Assembly (NCBI GenBank): GCA_028292665.1
Contig: JAQGLW010000063.1
Location: 25,431 to 89,430, forward strand
DNA from: Herminiimonas sp.
GTDB taxonomy: Bacteria > Pseudomonadota > Gammaproteobacteria > Burkholderiales > Burkholderiaceae_D
Direction of reading: 5' to 3'
DNA: 64,000 bases
Shown here one piece after another: positions 45,101 to 54,646 of the stretch. The notes beneath the pieces were generated by a model, which did no database searches, was not told the DNA's origin, and was given only the letters and a program-made list of their open reading frames with translations. A program made the translations under genes and the position numbers. Position 1 is the stretch's first letter. Each line of letters starts with the position of its first letter.

Positions 45101-45541
45101 ATGAAACGTCGAGCACTGATTATTTTCAACTTGCTGCTCGGATTGCTGGCGCCATGGGCAATCGGCGATGCGATTGCAGAGGAGATGAATCCCGTAGATG
45201 CACAAGCGATCCATTTCGTTATTCAGTCGCAGCTTGATGCTTTCGCTGAAGATGACGCAGCAAAAGCTTTTGGCTTTGCGACATCTTCCACGCGCATCCT
45301 GATCGGTAGTGCAGACGATTTCTTGCGGCTCATCAAGAACGAATATCCCGTTATTTACCGCAATCGGCTTGCTCTTTTTGCAGTACCCGAACTAGTCGAT
45401 GGTCAGGCCCTCCAGATTGTGCGTTTGACCGATTCGGACAATTTCGTATGGGTTGCGATATATAGCATGCAACAAGAATCGGATGGCACCTGGAAAATCG
45501 ACGGCTGCAAATTGATCGAAACAGCCAGCGTTTCAACTTGA
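45101..45541 (+). CDS. DUF4864 family exported protein
   Basis: A 146-residue protein with a signal peptide (RRALIIFNLLLGLLAPWAIG, cleavage near AIAEE) and a DUF4864-type domain: VIQSQLDAFAEDDAAKAFGF, FATSSTRILIGSADDFLRLI and YPVIYRNR. The fold is probably NTF2-like. The ribosome binding site GGAGGTGATC is a near-complete match to the 16S rRNA tail and fixes the start at 45101. Function is unknown. Confidence 0.85.
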   Translation: MKRRALIIFNLLLGLLAPWAIGDAIAEEMNPVDAQAIHFVIQSQLDAFAEDDAAKAFGFATSSTRILIGSADDFLRLIKNEYPVIYRNRLALFAVPELVDGQALQIVRLTDSDNFVWVAIYSMQQESDGTWKIDGCKLIETASVST

Positions 45542-45693
45542 AAATTTATTGCATCGGATGAAGCATTAAAACAACTTGCGATAGCAGATCCGGTTAATTA
45601 AGTGGGGTGGTTCAGCTGCGCATTTTCGCGCTCTTCAGGGATAGTTCAGCATCCATAACGAGCATTCATTCATCTCGGCATCAGGAGACTCAC

Positions 45694-45912
45694 ATGACAC
45701 GCAAATTTATCGACTGCCGCGAATTTCCAAGCGACACCAACTGTACGATTGCATTATGCGCCGACTCCGATCAGGAATTGCTTGAAGCGGCAGTACAGCA
45801 TGCAGTTGCGGTTCACAAGCATGAAGACTCGCCGGAGTTTCGGCAGCAGCTCAAGCAGTTATTCAAGGAAGGTACACCGCCCATCGAGCGCCCGATGAGT
45901 GCTGCTGTCTAG
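45694..45912 (+). CDS. DUF1059-type small protein
   Basis: A 72-residue soluble protein (MTRKFIDCREFPSDTNCTIA, ELLEAAVQHAVAVHKHED). The pattern of DCR near the start, then a helix with AVxHAVxVHxHxD, fits DUF1059 proteins of unknown function. A CAGGAG ribosome binding site sets the start; an upstream in-frame extension of 29 codons is rejected. Confidence 0.82.
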   Translation: MTRKFIDCREFPSDTNCTIALCADSDQELLEAAVQHAVAVHKHEDSPEFRQQLKQLFKEGTPPIERPMSAAV

Positions 45913-45983
45913 AACAGCCGATCGGGTCGCCGGTACGACAGCGCAGCTGCCGCAACTAATGGCCGCCGGACGGGCGGCCCGGT

Positions 45984-46400
45984 TCAGCCGTACGCTCCGC
46001 CGGTGTAGAGCAAATCGAAGGTTCTGGCGATTGCTGCAATAAGCGACGTAGCACCCACTCCGACCGTAAGTACCAGTACTATCGCAACCAGCCAGCCTGA
46101 ATGCGATTGCCGGTCTGAGCCGGGATTATGGCGGGCATCCCACTTGTCATCAGGCATCAGTCCGATGATGAAGGTTTCGATGAAGCCCGCCAATATCGAT
46201 ATGACCAGCGGGCTTGCGATAAACATCAGGGGCTGACCGGGAATGGTGAACAGAGCAATTCCGGAAATCAACAGGGTGCATAAATGCGCCCAGCCCCACA
46301 TATCTTTCATGCCGTACATATAAAACCGGTGAATTCCCAAACCGCCGAAAATAAAGGCGAGTAGAGCAGCGAGTGTTTTGTTCTTGTGAGTAACAACCAT
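45984..46400 (-). CDS. TM2-domain membrane protein
   Basis: A 138-residue membrane protein. The TM2 signature KNKTLAALLAFIFGGLGIHRFYMY is spread over residues 6-29 and is followed by further hydrophobic segments, the last near the C-terminus (LVAIVLVLTVGVGATSLIAA). A soluble loop (DDKWDARHNPGSDRQ) separates them. The start at ATG 46400 fits the domain; a TTG four codons upstream is in frame. The function of TM2 proteins is not known. Confidence 0.88.
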   Translation of the reverse strand: MVVTHKNKTLAALLAFIFGGLGIHRFYMYGMKDMWGWAHLCTLLISGIALFTIPGQPLMFIASPLVISILAGFIETFIIGLMPDDKWDARHNPGSDRQSHSGWLVAIVLVLTVGVGATSLIAAIARTFDLLYTGGAYG

Positions 46401-46740
46401 AATATGCGTCAATCGATACGGGAAAATAGGGCTATTATGCTCATTGAGGGGTTATCCCAATGTTGCAAAATGTAAAGATGCACATAACGTAATTTTGGTC
46501 ATGTATTTCCTTGCATGGCGTTCAATTAGAATACGCGGTGTCAAGCAGTGTGTCCGGTGGCGATCTCCTCATATCCAAAGGTTCCTCCTGCCGGAACGGA
46601 AACTTCCTTCGGGCGTAGTGTGCATCAGTCCTGACGCCAAAGCAACGCAGCACACGGATGCCAACCCTTTGAGCATTGGCTGGCTGATGACGAAGTGCTT
46701 GATTTCACAACGGAATCTTTGGCAAAAACGGATTGGATGG

Positions 46741-46770
46741 TTGTCGTTTGGTGGCAAAGTAAGCTATAAT
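46741..46770 (+). promoter_or_regulatory. Promoter of the rpsP-rimM-trmD-rplS operon
   Basis: TTGTCG (46741-46746) and TATAAT (46765-46770) are separated by 18 bases, about 35 bases before the rpsP ATG allowing for the start point. The preceding gap 46401-46740 holds no supported gene. Confidence 0.6.
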
Positions 46771-46810
46771 TTGCGGCTTTTTCCGTGTTCGAACACTTTT
46801 TGGAAATATT

Positions 46811-47065
46811 ATGGTCGTTATTCGTTTAGCTCGTGGAGGCGCCAAGAAGCGCCCGTTTTTCAACATCGTAGCCACTGATTCGCGCAATCGCCGCGATGGC
46901 CGCTTCATTGAGCGCATCGGTTTTTACAATCCGGTTGCTGCCGGCGGTGAAGAAGTCTTTCGTATCGTGCAGGATCGCTTGTCCTACTGGCAGGGCGTAG
47001 GTGCGCAACTGTCGCCTACCGTTGCCCGTCTGGTCAGCCAGGCCGGCAAGAAAGCCGCTGCTTAA
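46811..47065 (+). CDS. rpsP: 30S ribosomal protein S16
   Basis: An 84-residue ribosomal protein with the classical start [20 protein letters not shown] and [19 protein letters not shown]. First gene of the conserved rpsP-rimM-trmD-rplS operon; rimM begins 2 bases after its stop. Confidence 0.97.
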   Translation: MVVIRLARGGAKKRPFFNIVATDSRNRRDGRFIERIGFYNPVAAGGEEVFRIVQDRLSYWQGVGAQLSPTVARLVSQAGKKAAA

Positions 47066-47067
47066 AT

Positions 47068-47622
47068 TTGTCGCGTAAGACTGCATCGGGGATTCCGATT
47101 CCCGAAGATCTGGTTTTGGTAGGTTATGTGTCCGGTGCTTACGGCATCAGCGGCTGGGTAAGGATCAAGCCATACTCTGCCGATGCGGATGCGCTGTTGA
47201 CTGCGAAGACATGGTGGCTGGATAAGCCGGATTTCCACGATGTCGAAATGATGCAGGCCAAAACCCATAGCGGGGACGTTGTGGCCCAATTGATGGGCGT
47301 AGCAGGGCGAGATGCGGCAGAAGCGCTCAAGGGCGCAACGGTACAGATTCCGCGCAGCCATTTCCCGCCATTATCCGACGACGAATTTTACTGGATCGAT
47401 TTAATCGGCCTGACAGTCGAAAACCTGCAGGGCGAACAGTTAGGCAGAGTGACGGATTTGATGGATAACGGCGCGCATCCGATTTTGCGGGTGGCGCCGC
47501 CACAGGTTGCCGAACCTGAAAAAACGCAGCAGGAATTGTTGATCCCGTTCGTTGACGAATTTGTCAAAACGGTTGATCAAAAGATGAAAAAGATCACGGT
47601 GGACTGGGGGCTGGATTATTAG
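47068..47622 (+). CDS. rimM: 16S rRNA processing protein RimM
   Basis: A 184-residue assembly factor that binds S19 and helps mature the head of the 30S subunit. The N-terminal barrel starts with LVLVGYVSGAYGISGWVRI and the PRC-barrel domain has FYWIDLIGLTVEN and ELLIPFVDEFV. The start is a TTG at 47068, 2 bases after the rpsP stop; no ATG suits the family start, so translation is probably coupled to rpsP. Confidence 0.95.
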   Translation: MSRKTASGIPIPEDLVLVGYVSGAYGISGWVRIKPYSADADALLTAKTWWLDKPDFHDVEMMQAKTHSGDVVAQLMGVAGRDAAEALKGATVQIPRSHFPPLSDDEFYWIDLIGLTVENLQGEQLGRVTDLMDNGAHPILRVAPPQVAEPEKTQQELLIPFVDEFVKTVDQKMKKITVDWGLDY

Positions 47623-47649
47623 CCTGGCCCTGTGCAGGCAATAATTTAG

Positions 47650-48408
47650 ATGGGTCACGGGATGCAATTTGATGTCGTCACGCTCTTTCCTGAAATGTTT
47701 GCCGCGCTGACGCAGTCGGGAATTACCCGTCGTGCGTTTGAGCAGAAAAAATGCGAATTGGCGCTTTGGAATCCGCGTGATTTTACCAGCGATAATCACC
47801 GGACGGTCGATGACCGGCCATATGGCGGCGGCCCGGGCATGGTGATGCTCGCCAAACCGCTGGAAGCCGCGATAGATGCGGCCAGGACGCGCCAGTCGAA
47901 GCAGGGATTGTCGACGCCGCGCGTCGTGTACCTGTCGCCGCAAGGCCGGCCGCTTACGCATCGGCGTGTGATGCAACTGACGACCGAACCGGGCCTGGTG
48001 CTGCTGTGCGGGCGTTACGAAGCAATCGATCAGCGTTTGCTGGACCGCTGTGTCGATGAGGAAATCAGCTTGGGCGATTTCGTGCTGTCAGGCGGCGAAT
48101 TGCCGGCGATGGCGTTGATGGATGCAGTGATCCGGCAGTTGCCCGGCGTATTGCATGACGATACGTCCGCAATCGAAGACAGCTTCGTCAACGGCTTGCT
48201 GGATTATCCTCATTACACGCGGCCGGAAATATACGAAGGCGTTGCAGTGCCACCTGTATTGATGGGCGGGCACCATGCAGAGATTGTAAAATGGCGACGC
48301 GGGCGGGCATTGGAAGTAACCGCAAAAAAGCGGCCGGAATTGATTGCGGAAGCACGCGAAGCAGGATTGCTGACGCGCGCCGACGAAAAGTTTTTAGACA
48401 GTTTGTAG
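47650..48408 (+). CDS. trmD: tRNA (guanine-37-N1)-methyltransferase
   Basis: A 252-residue SPOUT methyltransferase that makes m1G37 and prevents frameshifting. It carries [34 protein letters not shown] split over residues 38-57, the knot residues [11 protein letters not shown] and [20 protein letters not shown]. The ATG at 47662 (MQFDVV) is the usual family start and may be the real one; the longer start at 47650 is four codons upstream. Third gene of the operon. Confidence 0.96.
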   Translation: MGHGMQFDVVTLFPEMFAALTQSGITRRAFEQKKCELALWNPRDFTSDNHRTVDDRPYGGGPGMVMLAKPLEAAIDAARTRQSKQGLSTPRVVYLSPQGRPLTHRRVMQLTTEPGLVLLCGRYEAIDQRLLDRCVDEEISLGDFVLSGGELPAMALMDAVIRQLPGVLHDDTSAIEDSFVNGLLDYPHYTRPEIYEGVAVPPVLMGGHHAEIVKWRRGRALEVTAKKRPELIAEAREAGLLTRADEKFLDSL

Positions 48409-48519
48409 TTGCAGTATCGAGCGGGCGAAATGTTTGTCGCCGGCATATTTAACCCCATCCTCTACCGGGCAAAAAGGTTTACAACAACCGCGCCGGCAAG
48501 ATGGCTTTTGGAGCTGAAA

Positions 48520-48906
48520 ATGGACTTGATCCAACAACTTGAGCAGGAAGAGATTAAACGTCTCGGCAAAAATATCCCCGACTTCGCGCCGGGCGATACC
48601 GTCATCGTCAACGTTAACGTGGTCGAAGGCACGCGCAAGCGCGCCCAGGCTTATGAAGGCGTCGTGATTTCGCGTCGCAATCGCGGCTTGAACTCCAATT
48701 TCATCGTGCGCAAAATTTCGTCCGGTGAAGGTGTCGAGCGTACGTTTCAGCTGTATTCTCCACTGATCGCATCGATCGAAGTGAAGCGCCGCGGCGATGT
48801 GCGCCGCGCCAAGCTGTATTACCTGCGCGAGCGTTCAGGCAAATCGGCACGTATCAAGGAAAAGCTGCCGAACCGTCGTGCGGCAGCTCAATCCGCAGCA
48901 GAGTAA
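48520..48906 (+). CDS. rplS: 50S ribosomal protein L19
   Basis: A 128-residue ribosomal protein with the standard start [20 protein letters not shown] and the conserved [31 protein letters not shown] and [24 protein letters not shown] ribosome binding site fixes the start at 48520, excluding the longer in-frame version. It ends the operon and is followed by a terminator. Confidence 0.97.
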   Translation: MDLIQQLEQEEIKRLGKNIPDFAPGDTVIVNVNVVEGTRKRAQAYEGVVISRRNRGLNSNFIVRKISSGEGVERTFQLYSPLIASIEVKRRGDVRRAKLYYLRERSGKSARIKEKLPNRRAAAQSAAE

Positions 48907-48926
48907 TCAGCCGCGGATTGCAGACG

Positions 48927-48950
48927 AAGGGCACCGATGGTGCCCTTTTT
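48927..48950 (+). terminator. Terminator of the ribosomal operon
   Basis: The stem AAGGGCACC/GGTGCCCTT with loop GAT runs into TTTTT, 21 bases after the rplS stop. Confidence 0.92.
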
Positions 48951-49056
48951 GCATTCATCGTTTCAAATTATTTTTTAAATAATTGATGCGGCGACAAGAA
49001 TGTAATGCTCTATTCACTCATGTCGTTGTTGCTGAAAGGCTTTTCAGGAAATCATC

Positions 49057-49722
49057 TTGACCAAATCGCTTTTCGATCCGCAAATCATTCCGGTTGAATC
49101 CCTGGCCGGCGAAGCCGCCGTTACATCAGGGCAGCTTACAGCCGACTGGCTGCGCGTGCGTTTTGCCAAGCCGCCGGAGTGGCTGCCTGAACGTACCGAT
49201 GAGCAGCTGATGCGCGAAAAAGACATGTCGCCGACGCCGGCTTCCGTGCTATTGCCTATCGTCGTACGCGAACAAGGACTTACTTTACTTCTCACACAGC
49301 GTACCGAGCATTTGACCGACCATGCAGGCCAGGTGAGCTTTCCTGGCGGACAGATGGAAGCCGGGGATACCTCGGCAATAGAAACCGCTTTGCGCGAGAC
49401 CGAAGAAGAAGTCGGGCTGGACCGGCGTCATGTGGAAGTGATCGGAACCCTGCCGGATTATTTCACCGCAACAGGGTATCGTATTACACCGGTGGTGGCG
49501 ATCGTGCATCCGCCGTTCGAATTGTGTGCGGACCCGTTCGAAGTCGCTGAAATTTTCGAGGTTCCGCTCGCGTTTTTGATGGATGGCATGAATCATCAGC
49601 GCCGCACGGCCGATTTCCCGGACGGGCGCCGCACATTCTATGCAATGCCATATGATCGCTTTTTCATCTGGGGCGCCACGGCAGGCATGTTGCGCAACCT
49701 GTTTCACTTTTTGCGCGCCTGA
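49057..49722 (+). CDS. Nudix CoA pyrophosphatase, NudL-like
   Basis: A 221-residue Nudix enzyme of the coenzyme A diphosphatase group. The group-specific motif LLTQRTEHLTDHAGQVSFPG precedes the Nudix box GGQMEAGDTSAIETALRETE and EEVGL. The N-terminal part (SPTPASVLLPIVVRE) is also typical. The start is a TTG at 49057 with AGGAAA upstream. It likely cleaves CoA and its oxidised forms. Confidence 0.9.
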   Translation: MTKSLFDPQIIPVESLAGEAAVTSGQLTADWLRVRFAKPPEWLPERTDEQLMREKDMSPTPASVLLPIVVREQGLTLLLTQRTEHLTDHAGQVSFPGGQMEAGDTSAIETALRETEEEVGLDRRHVEVIGTLPDYFTATGYRITPVVAIVHPPFELCADPFEVAEIFEVPLAFLMDGMNHQRRTADFPDGRRTFYAMPYDRFFIWGATAGMLRNLFHFLRA

Positions 49723-49877
49723 ACCGATCGCGCCTGGTTTTTCATGGCAAACATGGTGGTTTTTTCGGAAATACTGCAGCGCTTTCCCGGGTTATGCAAA
49801 TTCCGCTCAATCAACCAGTTTGATTCCGGCGGTGCGCTGCGTTATCGTATGGGTTGGATGACTTATAAGGCGGTTTG

Positions 49878-50834
49878 ATGACATTTCTTTCTATCCTTTG
49901 CGCACTGTTGATCGAACAACTCAAGCCTTTGCGCGCGGACAATCCGATCTACAACGCAATCAAGGCATTCTCCATCCGCATCGAAGGATGGTTCAACGCA
50001 GGCAGCGCGGAGCATGGGCGGCTGGGGTGGCTGGTGATGATGACTGCGCTCACGGTACCGACCATGCTGGTCTATTGGCTATGCACCAGACTCAGTCCGC
50101 TTGCGGCGCTGGCATGGAATATTTTGATCGTCTATCTGACCTTGGGTTTTCGGCACTATAGCCATTACTTTACTTCGATTCAGTTGGCGCTCAATACCGG
50201 CGATGAAGCCGCTGCGCGCGAGTTGCTCGCACTGTGGACCAGGCAAGACACGACTGCAATGGATGCAAATGAAATATCCCGCATCGCTGTCGAAAAAGCG
50301 CTGGTGACAACGCATCGCCATGTATTCGGTGTTTTCTTCTGGTTCCTGATGCCGTTCGGCCCGGCCGGTGCAGTGCTGTATCGTGTGGCCGAATACCTGG
50401 CGCGAGCCTGGAATGAGCCGGATCACATGAAAAACGAAGCATTCGGCCGCTTTGCCGCGCAGGCGTTTTACTGGATTGACTGGATTCCGGCACGGCTGAC
50501 GGCTACCGCTTTTGCGGTGGTCGGCAATTTTGAGGATGCGATCTATGCATGGCGAAATTTTGCCGGCCGCTGGCAAAACGAAACCATCGGCATCATTCTT
50601 TCGTCAGGCGCCGGCGCAATGGGAGTGCGGTTAGGTACGCCGGCCGAAAACGCGGCAGACTTGCTGCCGGCAGATGCGTCAAGCATCGATTCTGTCTCTA
50701 TTGAAGCGGAAAGCCTGCCCGGTGACGAGCCGACCGTGCGATCCCTGCGAAGCACTGTCGGCCTGGTCTGGCGTGCGCTGTTGTTGTGGATGCTGCTGCT
50801 GCTGCTGCTGTCGGTTGCAGTGTGGCTAGGCTAG
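49878..50834 (+). CDS. CobD/CbiB family membrane protein
   Basis: A 318-residue membrane protein distantly related to the cobalamin enzyme CobD/CbiB, of a type common in Burkholderiales outside cobalamin gene clusters. Features include ILCALLIEQLKPLR at the start, FGVFFWFLMPFGPAGAVLYR in the middle and SSGAGAMGVRLG near residue 245. The C-terminal helix is very leucine-rich. No other cobalamin gene is near, so its role may differ. An AAGGCGG ribosome binding site lies before the ATG. Confidence 0.85.
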   Translation: MTFLSILCALLIEQLKPLRADNPIYNAIKAFSIRIEGWFNAGSAEHGRLGWLVMMTALTVPTMLVYWLCTRLSPLAALAWNILIVYLTLGFRHYSHYFTSIQLALNTGDEAAARELLALWTRQDTTAMDANEISRIAVEKALVTTHRHVFGVFFWFLMPFGPAGAVLYRVAEYLARAWNEPDHMKNEAFGRFAAQAFYWIDWIPARLTATAFAVVGNFEDAIYAWRNFAGRWQNETIGIILSSGAGAMGVRLGTPAENAADLLPADASSIDSVSIEAESLPGDEPTVRSLRSTVGLVWRALLLWMLLLLLLSVAVWLG

Positions 50835-51029
50835 TTTGGGCAAGGACCCTTCTGAAGCGAACATACATTAGCAAGGTTGGATGAAAACGGATTCGGTTTC
50901 GTCATGTGAACTGTGGTTTTATTCAACTCTTCTATAAGATATAATATGCAAGAATTCTGAAAGCTTGATGCTACATAATGGCGGCAAGCAAACCCGAGTG
51001 GCCCATGGCTACGCAAACAAGCCGCACAC

Positions 51030-51374
51030 ATGGCCGACCCAATTCAAAATCAAAAAGCGCCTGCCCGTGAATTCTTCATTCAGGGCATTACCAGCGATGG
51101 TAAGCAATTTCGCCCCAGCGATTGGGCCGAACGCTTGTGCGGTGTGATGTCCTGCTTTCGCTCGGAAGGTTCCGGCGGTCCCAACGCCCATTTGCAATAC
51201 TCTCCATATGTTCGTCCTACACTGCTGGGCGGTATCAAATCCGTGGTCGTCAATGAAGATTTACGCGAGATAGAACCGCTGGCATACCACTTCGTTGTCG
51301 ACTTTGCGAAAGACAATGATCTGCAAATAGTGGCGGCCTGTCTGTTGCCGGAACCTGGCGAAAATAAAGCCTGA
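51030..51374 (+). CDS. DUF3579 family protein
   Basis: A 114-residue soluble protein characteristic of betaproteobacteria. Family features are FFIQGITSDGKQFRPSDWAE, then RLCGVMSCF and IKSVVVNEDLREIEPLAYHF. Function unknown. No strong ribosome binding site is visible. A TATAAT box lies about 85 bases upstream (50940-50945) but its -35 partner is poor. Confidence 0.88.
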   Translation: MADPIQNQKAPAREFFIQGITSDGKQFRPSDWAERLCGVMSCFRSEGSGGPNAHLQYSPYVRPTLLGGIKSVVVNEDLREIEPLAYHFVVDFAKDNDLQIVAACLLPEPGENKA

Positions 51375-51633
51375 GCCGGATGCTGCGGTTTGTCGGCCAA
51401 AAGTTTACCGGGTATTTAATGCAATGGAATCGGGATACATTGCCGAAAAATCCATGCAGCCTTTCGGCGGCACTGTTGGTTCCGCGTGAACGCATTTGCT
51501 GCCGTTGCTTAACAGTACCCAATAAATAAGCTACGCTACGGGCAGCACGTCGTATCGGAGTCGGGTTTCTCCTTGATTACAGAATGATTAACAAAACCGA
51601 GCGCCTTGAAAGTCGGCCGCAGCGGGAGTCCGG

Positions 51634-54534
51634 ATGCTTCGTAGTCGTTTGCCTTTTTCTCTATATGCCACGGCGGTTTCGACTCTGCTGACAGGAGTCA
51701 TTCTCACCGTTGTATTATTTACTGTCGTGCGTCGTCTGGAGAACGATGCGGTGGCGGTCGATTTCGGACAACGCGCCGATATCCGGTTTATCAGCCTGAG
51801 GCAGGGATTGAATGATGCCGTCGCAGGACTCGAGATCGTCAATCAGTTGTTTGCGACATTGGATTCCGTCAATCGCGAGCAGTTTCACGAATTTACGCAG
51901 CCGCTGCTGCGGCGTTATCCCTACATAAAGGCTTTCAATTTTCATCGCATGGTTTCAGAAGCCGAGCGTCCGGCATTCGAGGCCGATATGCGAAAACATT
52001 ATCCTGCTTTCAGCGTGAACGAATTATCTTCTGACGGCAGGATAGTGCCTGTCAGGATCCGGGATAGTTACCGGGTTGTCGATTATCTCGAACCGATGAA
52101 GGGCAATGAAGCGGTATTCGGATTTGACGCAGCGTCGTATGCATCTCAAGTCGACGCGATGCGGCGTGCTACCGACACCGGACTGCCGTCGGCGACAGGC
52201 TTGCTGCGATTGATGCAGGAGACGGACATGCAGCGCGGATTCATCGTGCTGATGCCGGTTTATCGGCATGGCGCTGCACTGACCGATGTCATATCCAGAC
52301 GGCGCGCGATTATAGGCGATACGGCTGTCGTCTTTCGTGTCGAGGACTTGATCAACAAGATATTGAACGCCAATGGATTGCTGGATGCTTCCGGCATCGA
52401 GATCAAGCTGTATGCGGGCAATTCATCCGGAAATTTCGATTTGGCTTTTCATAAAGGCAGTGCATCTTTCGGCACAGACGAAGCGTCGTGGTTGCCGCTG
52501 CGGCTTTTCAATGAACCGCCTCGGATCATTTCGCAATCCTTTGATGTGGCGGGACAACCATGGCACATGGTGATCTCGAACCGGAATCTTTCCGTTACAG
52601 CCAATCACGGTGGTTCGCTGCTGGCATTGGCGGCCGGCATGCTTCTGAGCCTGCTGGCCGCCGCTTATGTGCAAACCCTCGCATCGCGTTCGCAGCGTAT
52701 TCAGCGCCTGGTGGATGAACGCACAGCCGAGGCGCGCTGCGCCAACGAGTTGCTTACCGAGGACATCGCCGCGCGCGTGCGTGCCGAAAAGGCGTTGCAG
52801 TTGCGCCAGCGTGCAATCGAAGCCAGTGCCAATGCGATCATCATTACCAGTGCAATGCCGCCCGATTATCCGATCGAATACGTAAATCCCGCATTCGAAC
52901 GCATGACCGGTTACAAAGCGGAAGAAGTCATCGGCCGCAGCATGCGCCTGCTGATCGGGAATGACCACGATCAGCCTTGCCTTGCCGAATTCAAGGCTGC
53001 GACGTTCGAGAAGCGCGAAGCCCATGGCGTTCTTCGAAGTTACCGCAAGGACGGCACGCTGTTCTGGAATGATCTGTATATTGCTCCGGTCAAGGATGCA
53101 TCCGGTGAAGTAACGCACTTCGTCGCAGCGCAGTACGACATCACCGCGACCAAGCAATACGAAGCCGAACTCGAATTCCAGGCAAGTCATGACACACTGA
53201 CCAGACTCGCCAATCGGAATCTGTTGCGTGATCGTCTCGGTCAGGCGATCGCTTATGCGTCCCGCTACAATCATCAGGTATGGGCAGTGTTCGTCGACCT
53301 CGACCGCTTCAAGTTCGTCAATGACACACTGGGTCACAAGGCGGGCAACCTGCTTCTGAAAACGATTTCCGCGCGGCTTCGGGCTTCGGTGCGCGCCACC
53401 GATACGGTTGCCCGGCTCGGCAGCGATGAATTCATGTTGCTGCTGCCGGAACGTACCGATGAAAGGCTTTCAACCGGTGTGATCCAGCGCATCATGGATG
53501 CAGTTGCTTGCCCGGTCACGATTGACGGGCATGAGTTTTTTCTCACTTGCAGCGTCGGCGTCGCGGTCTATCCGGCCGATGGCAATGACCCGGATATCCT
53601 GATACAGCGCGCCGACATTGCAATGTATCGTGCCAAGGAAATGGGCCGGAGCAATTTCCAGTTTTATACACCGGCCATGAATGAAGGGGCACTGGAAAGA
53701 TTGCGTATCGAAGGCGATTTGCGTACGGCTCTGGAGCGCGGCGAATTCTTGCTGTATTACCAGCCGCAGGTCGATTTATCCAATGGCCGTATTGTCGGCA
53801 TGGAAGCATTGATCCGATGGCAGCATCCCCAGCTCGGTCTGATATCGCCCGCACGTTTTATTGCGTTGGCAGAAGAAACCGGATTAATCGTGCCGATCGG
53901 CGCCTGGGTGCTGCGCACTGCTTGTCAACAGTGCAGAGCATGGCAGCGCGCCGGATTCAACGGTTTGCGCATCGCCGTCAATCTATCCGCCCGTCAGTTC
54001 GCTCAGGAAGAACTGGTCAAGTCGATTGCCGCTGCCCTTGAAGAAACCGGACTCGCGCCGCATTATCTGGAAATCGAGCTGACCGAAAGTCTCGTGATGA
54101 TGAACGTCGAGCGTGCGATCGGGATTCTGCGTGAGCTGAAAGCAATCGGAGTGCAATTGTCGATCGATGACTTTGGTACAGGATATTCGAGCTTGTCGTA
54201 TCTGAAGCGATTTCCGATCGACGTGCTGAAAATCGATCAATCTTTCGTGCGCGACATTACGGTCGACACGGATGATGCAGCAATCGTGGCGCTGATCATT
54301 TCGCTGGCCCACAGTCTGAGGCTGCAAGTCATTGCAGAAGGTGTCGAAAACGAGAAGCAGCTTGCGTACCTCCGGCATCATGGATGCGACGAAATGCAGG
54401 GTTATTATTTCAGCAAACCGGTGCCGGCCGCACAGTTCGAGTTGCTGCTGCGGCAGGACAAGCGCCTGCCGCAGATCGAGCCTGGCTGGACACAGCATGA
54501 TTTGTTGAATGCGGATACGCGCCGACCTGGTTGA
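51634..54534 (+). CDS. CHASE-PAS-GGDEF-EAL protein with variant GSDEF site
   Basis: A 966-residue inner-membrane cyclic-di-GMP protein. A membrane helix (about residues 11-32), a periplasmic CHASE sensor (about 50-300) and a second helix (about 325-350) lead to a PAS domain (about 385-500, ending VAAQYDITATKQYE), a GGDEF-type domain and an EAL domain. The cyclase signature is GSDEF (596-600) instead of GGDEF, with the inhibitory RATD still in place. EAL (724-726), IDDFGTGYSS and IAEGVE are intact. It may thus be mainly a phosphodiesterase, with the cyclase part weakened or regulatory; this is inference. A GGGAG ribosome binding site supports the start. Confidence 0.93.
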   Translation: MLRSRLPFSLYATAVSTLLTGVILTVVLFTVVRRLENDAVAVDFGQRADIRFISLRQGLNDAVAGLEIVNQLFATLDSVNREQFHEFTQPLLRRYPYIKAFNFHRMVSEAERPAFEADMRKHYPAFSVNELSSDGRIVPVRIRDSYRVVDYLEPMKGNEAVFGFDAASYASQVDAMRRATDTGLPSATGLLRLMQETDMQRGFIVLMPVYRHGAALTDVISRRRAIIGDTAVVFRVEDLINKILNANGLLDASGIEIKLYAGNSSGNFDLAFHKGSASFGTDEASWLPLRLFNEPPRIISQSFDVAGQPWHMVISNRNLSVTANHGGSLLALAAGMLLSLLAAAYVQTLASRSQRIQRLVDERTAEARCANELLTEDIAARVRAEKALQLRQRAIEASANAIIITSAMPPDYPIEYVNPAFERMTGYKAEEVIGRSMRLLIGNDHDQPCLAEFKAATFEKREAHGVLRSYRKDGTLFWNDLYIAPVKDASGEVTHFVAAQYDITATKQYEAELEFQASHDTLTRLANRNLLRDRLGQAIAYASRYNHQVWAVFVDLDRFKFVNDTLGHKAGNLLLKTISARLRASVRATDTVARLGSDEFMLLLPERTDERLSTGVIQRIMDAVACPVTIDGHEFFLTCSVGVAVYPADGNDPDILIQRADIAMYRAKEMGRSNFQFYTPAMNEGALERLRIEGDLRTALERGEFLLYYQPQVDLSNGRIVGMEALIRWQHPQLGLISPARFIALAEETGLIVPIGAWVLRTACQQCRAWQRAGFNGLRIAVNLSARQFAQEELVKSIAAALEETGLAPHYLEIELTESLVMMNVERAIGILRELKAIGVQLSIDDFGTGYSSLSYLKRFPIDVLKIDQSFVRDITVDTDDAAIVALIISLAHSLRLQVIAEGVENEKQLAYLRHHGCDEMQGYYFSKPVPAAQFELLLRQDKRLPQIEPGWTQHDLLNADTRRPG

Positions 54535-54646
54535 ACGGATTATCTTCTGCTTCAATTCATGGAAGAGCGAGTTCGCGTTTTGATAAACGTGATGGCCCGG
54601 CGCCGGCATTCGAAGCATGGGGTATTGCAATTTACGGAGATAAGCA

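Noticed and set aside
46444..46878. 144-codon frame upstream of rpsP
   Set aside because: It overlaps the rpsP promoter and start in another frame, without a ribosome binding site or conserved features.
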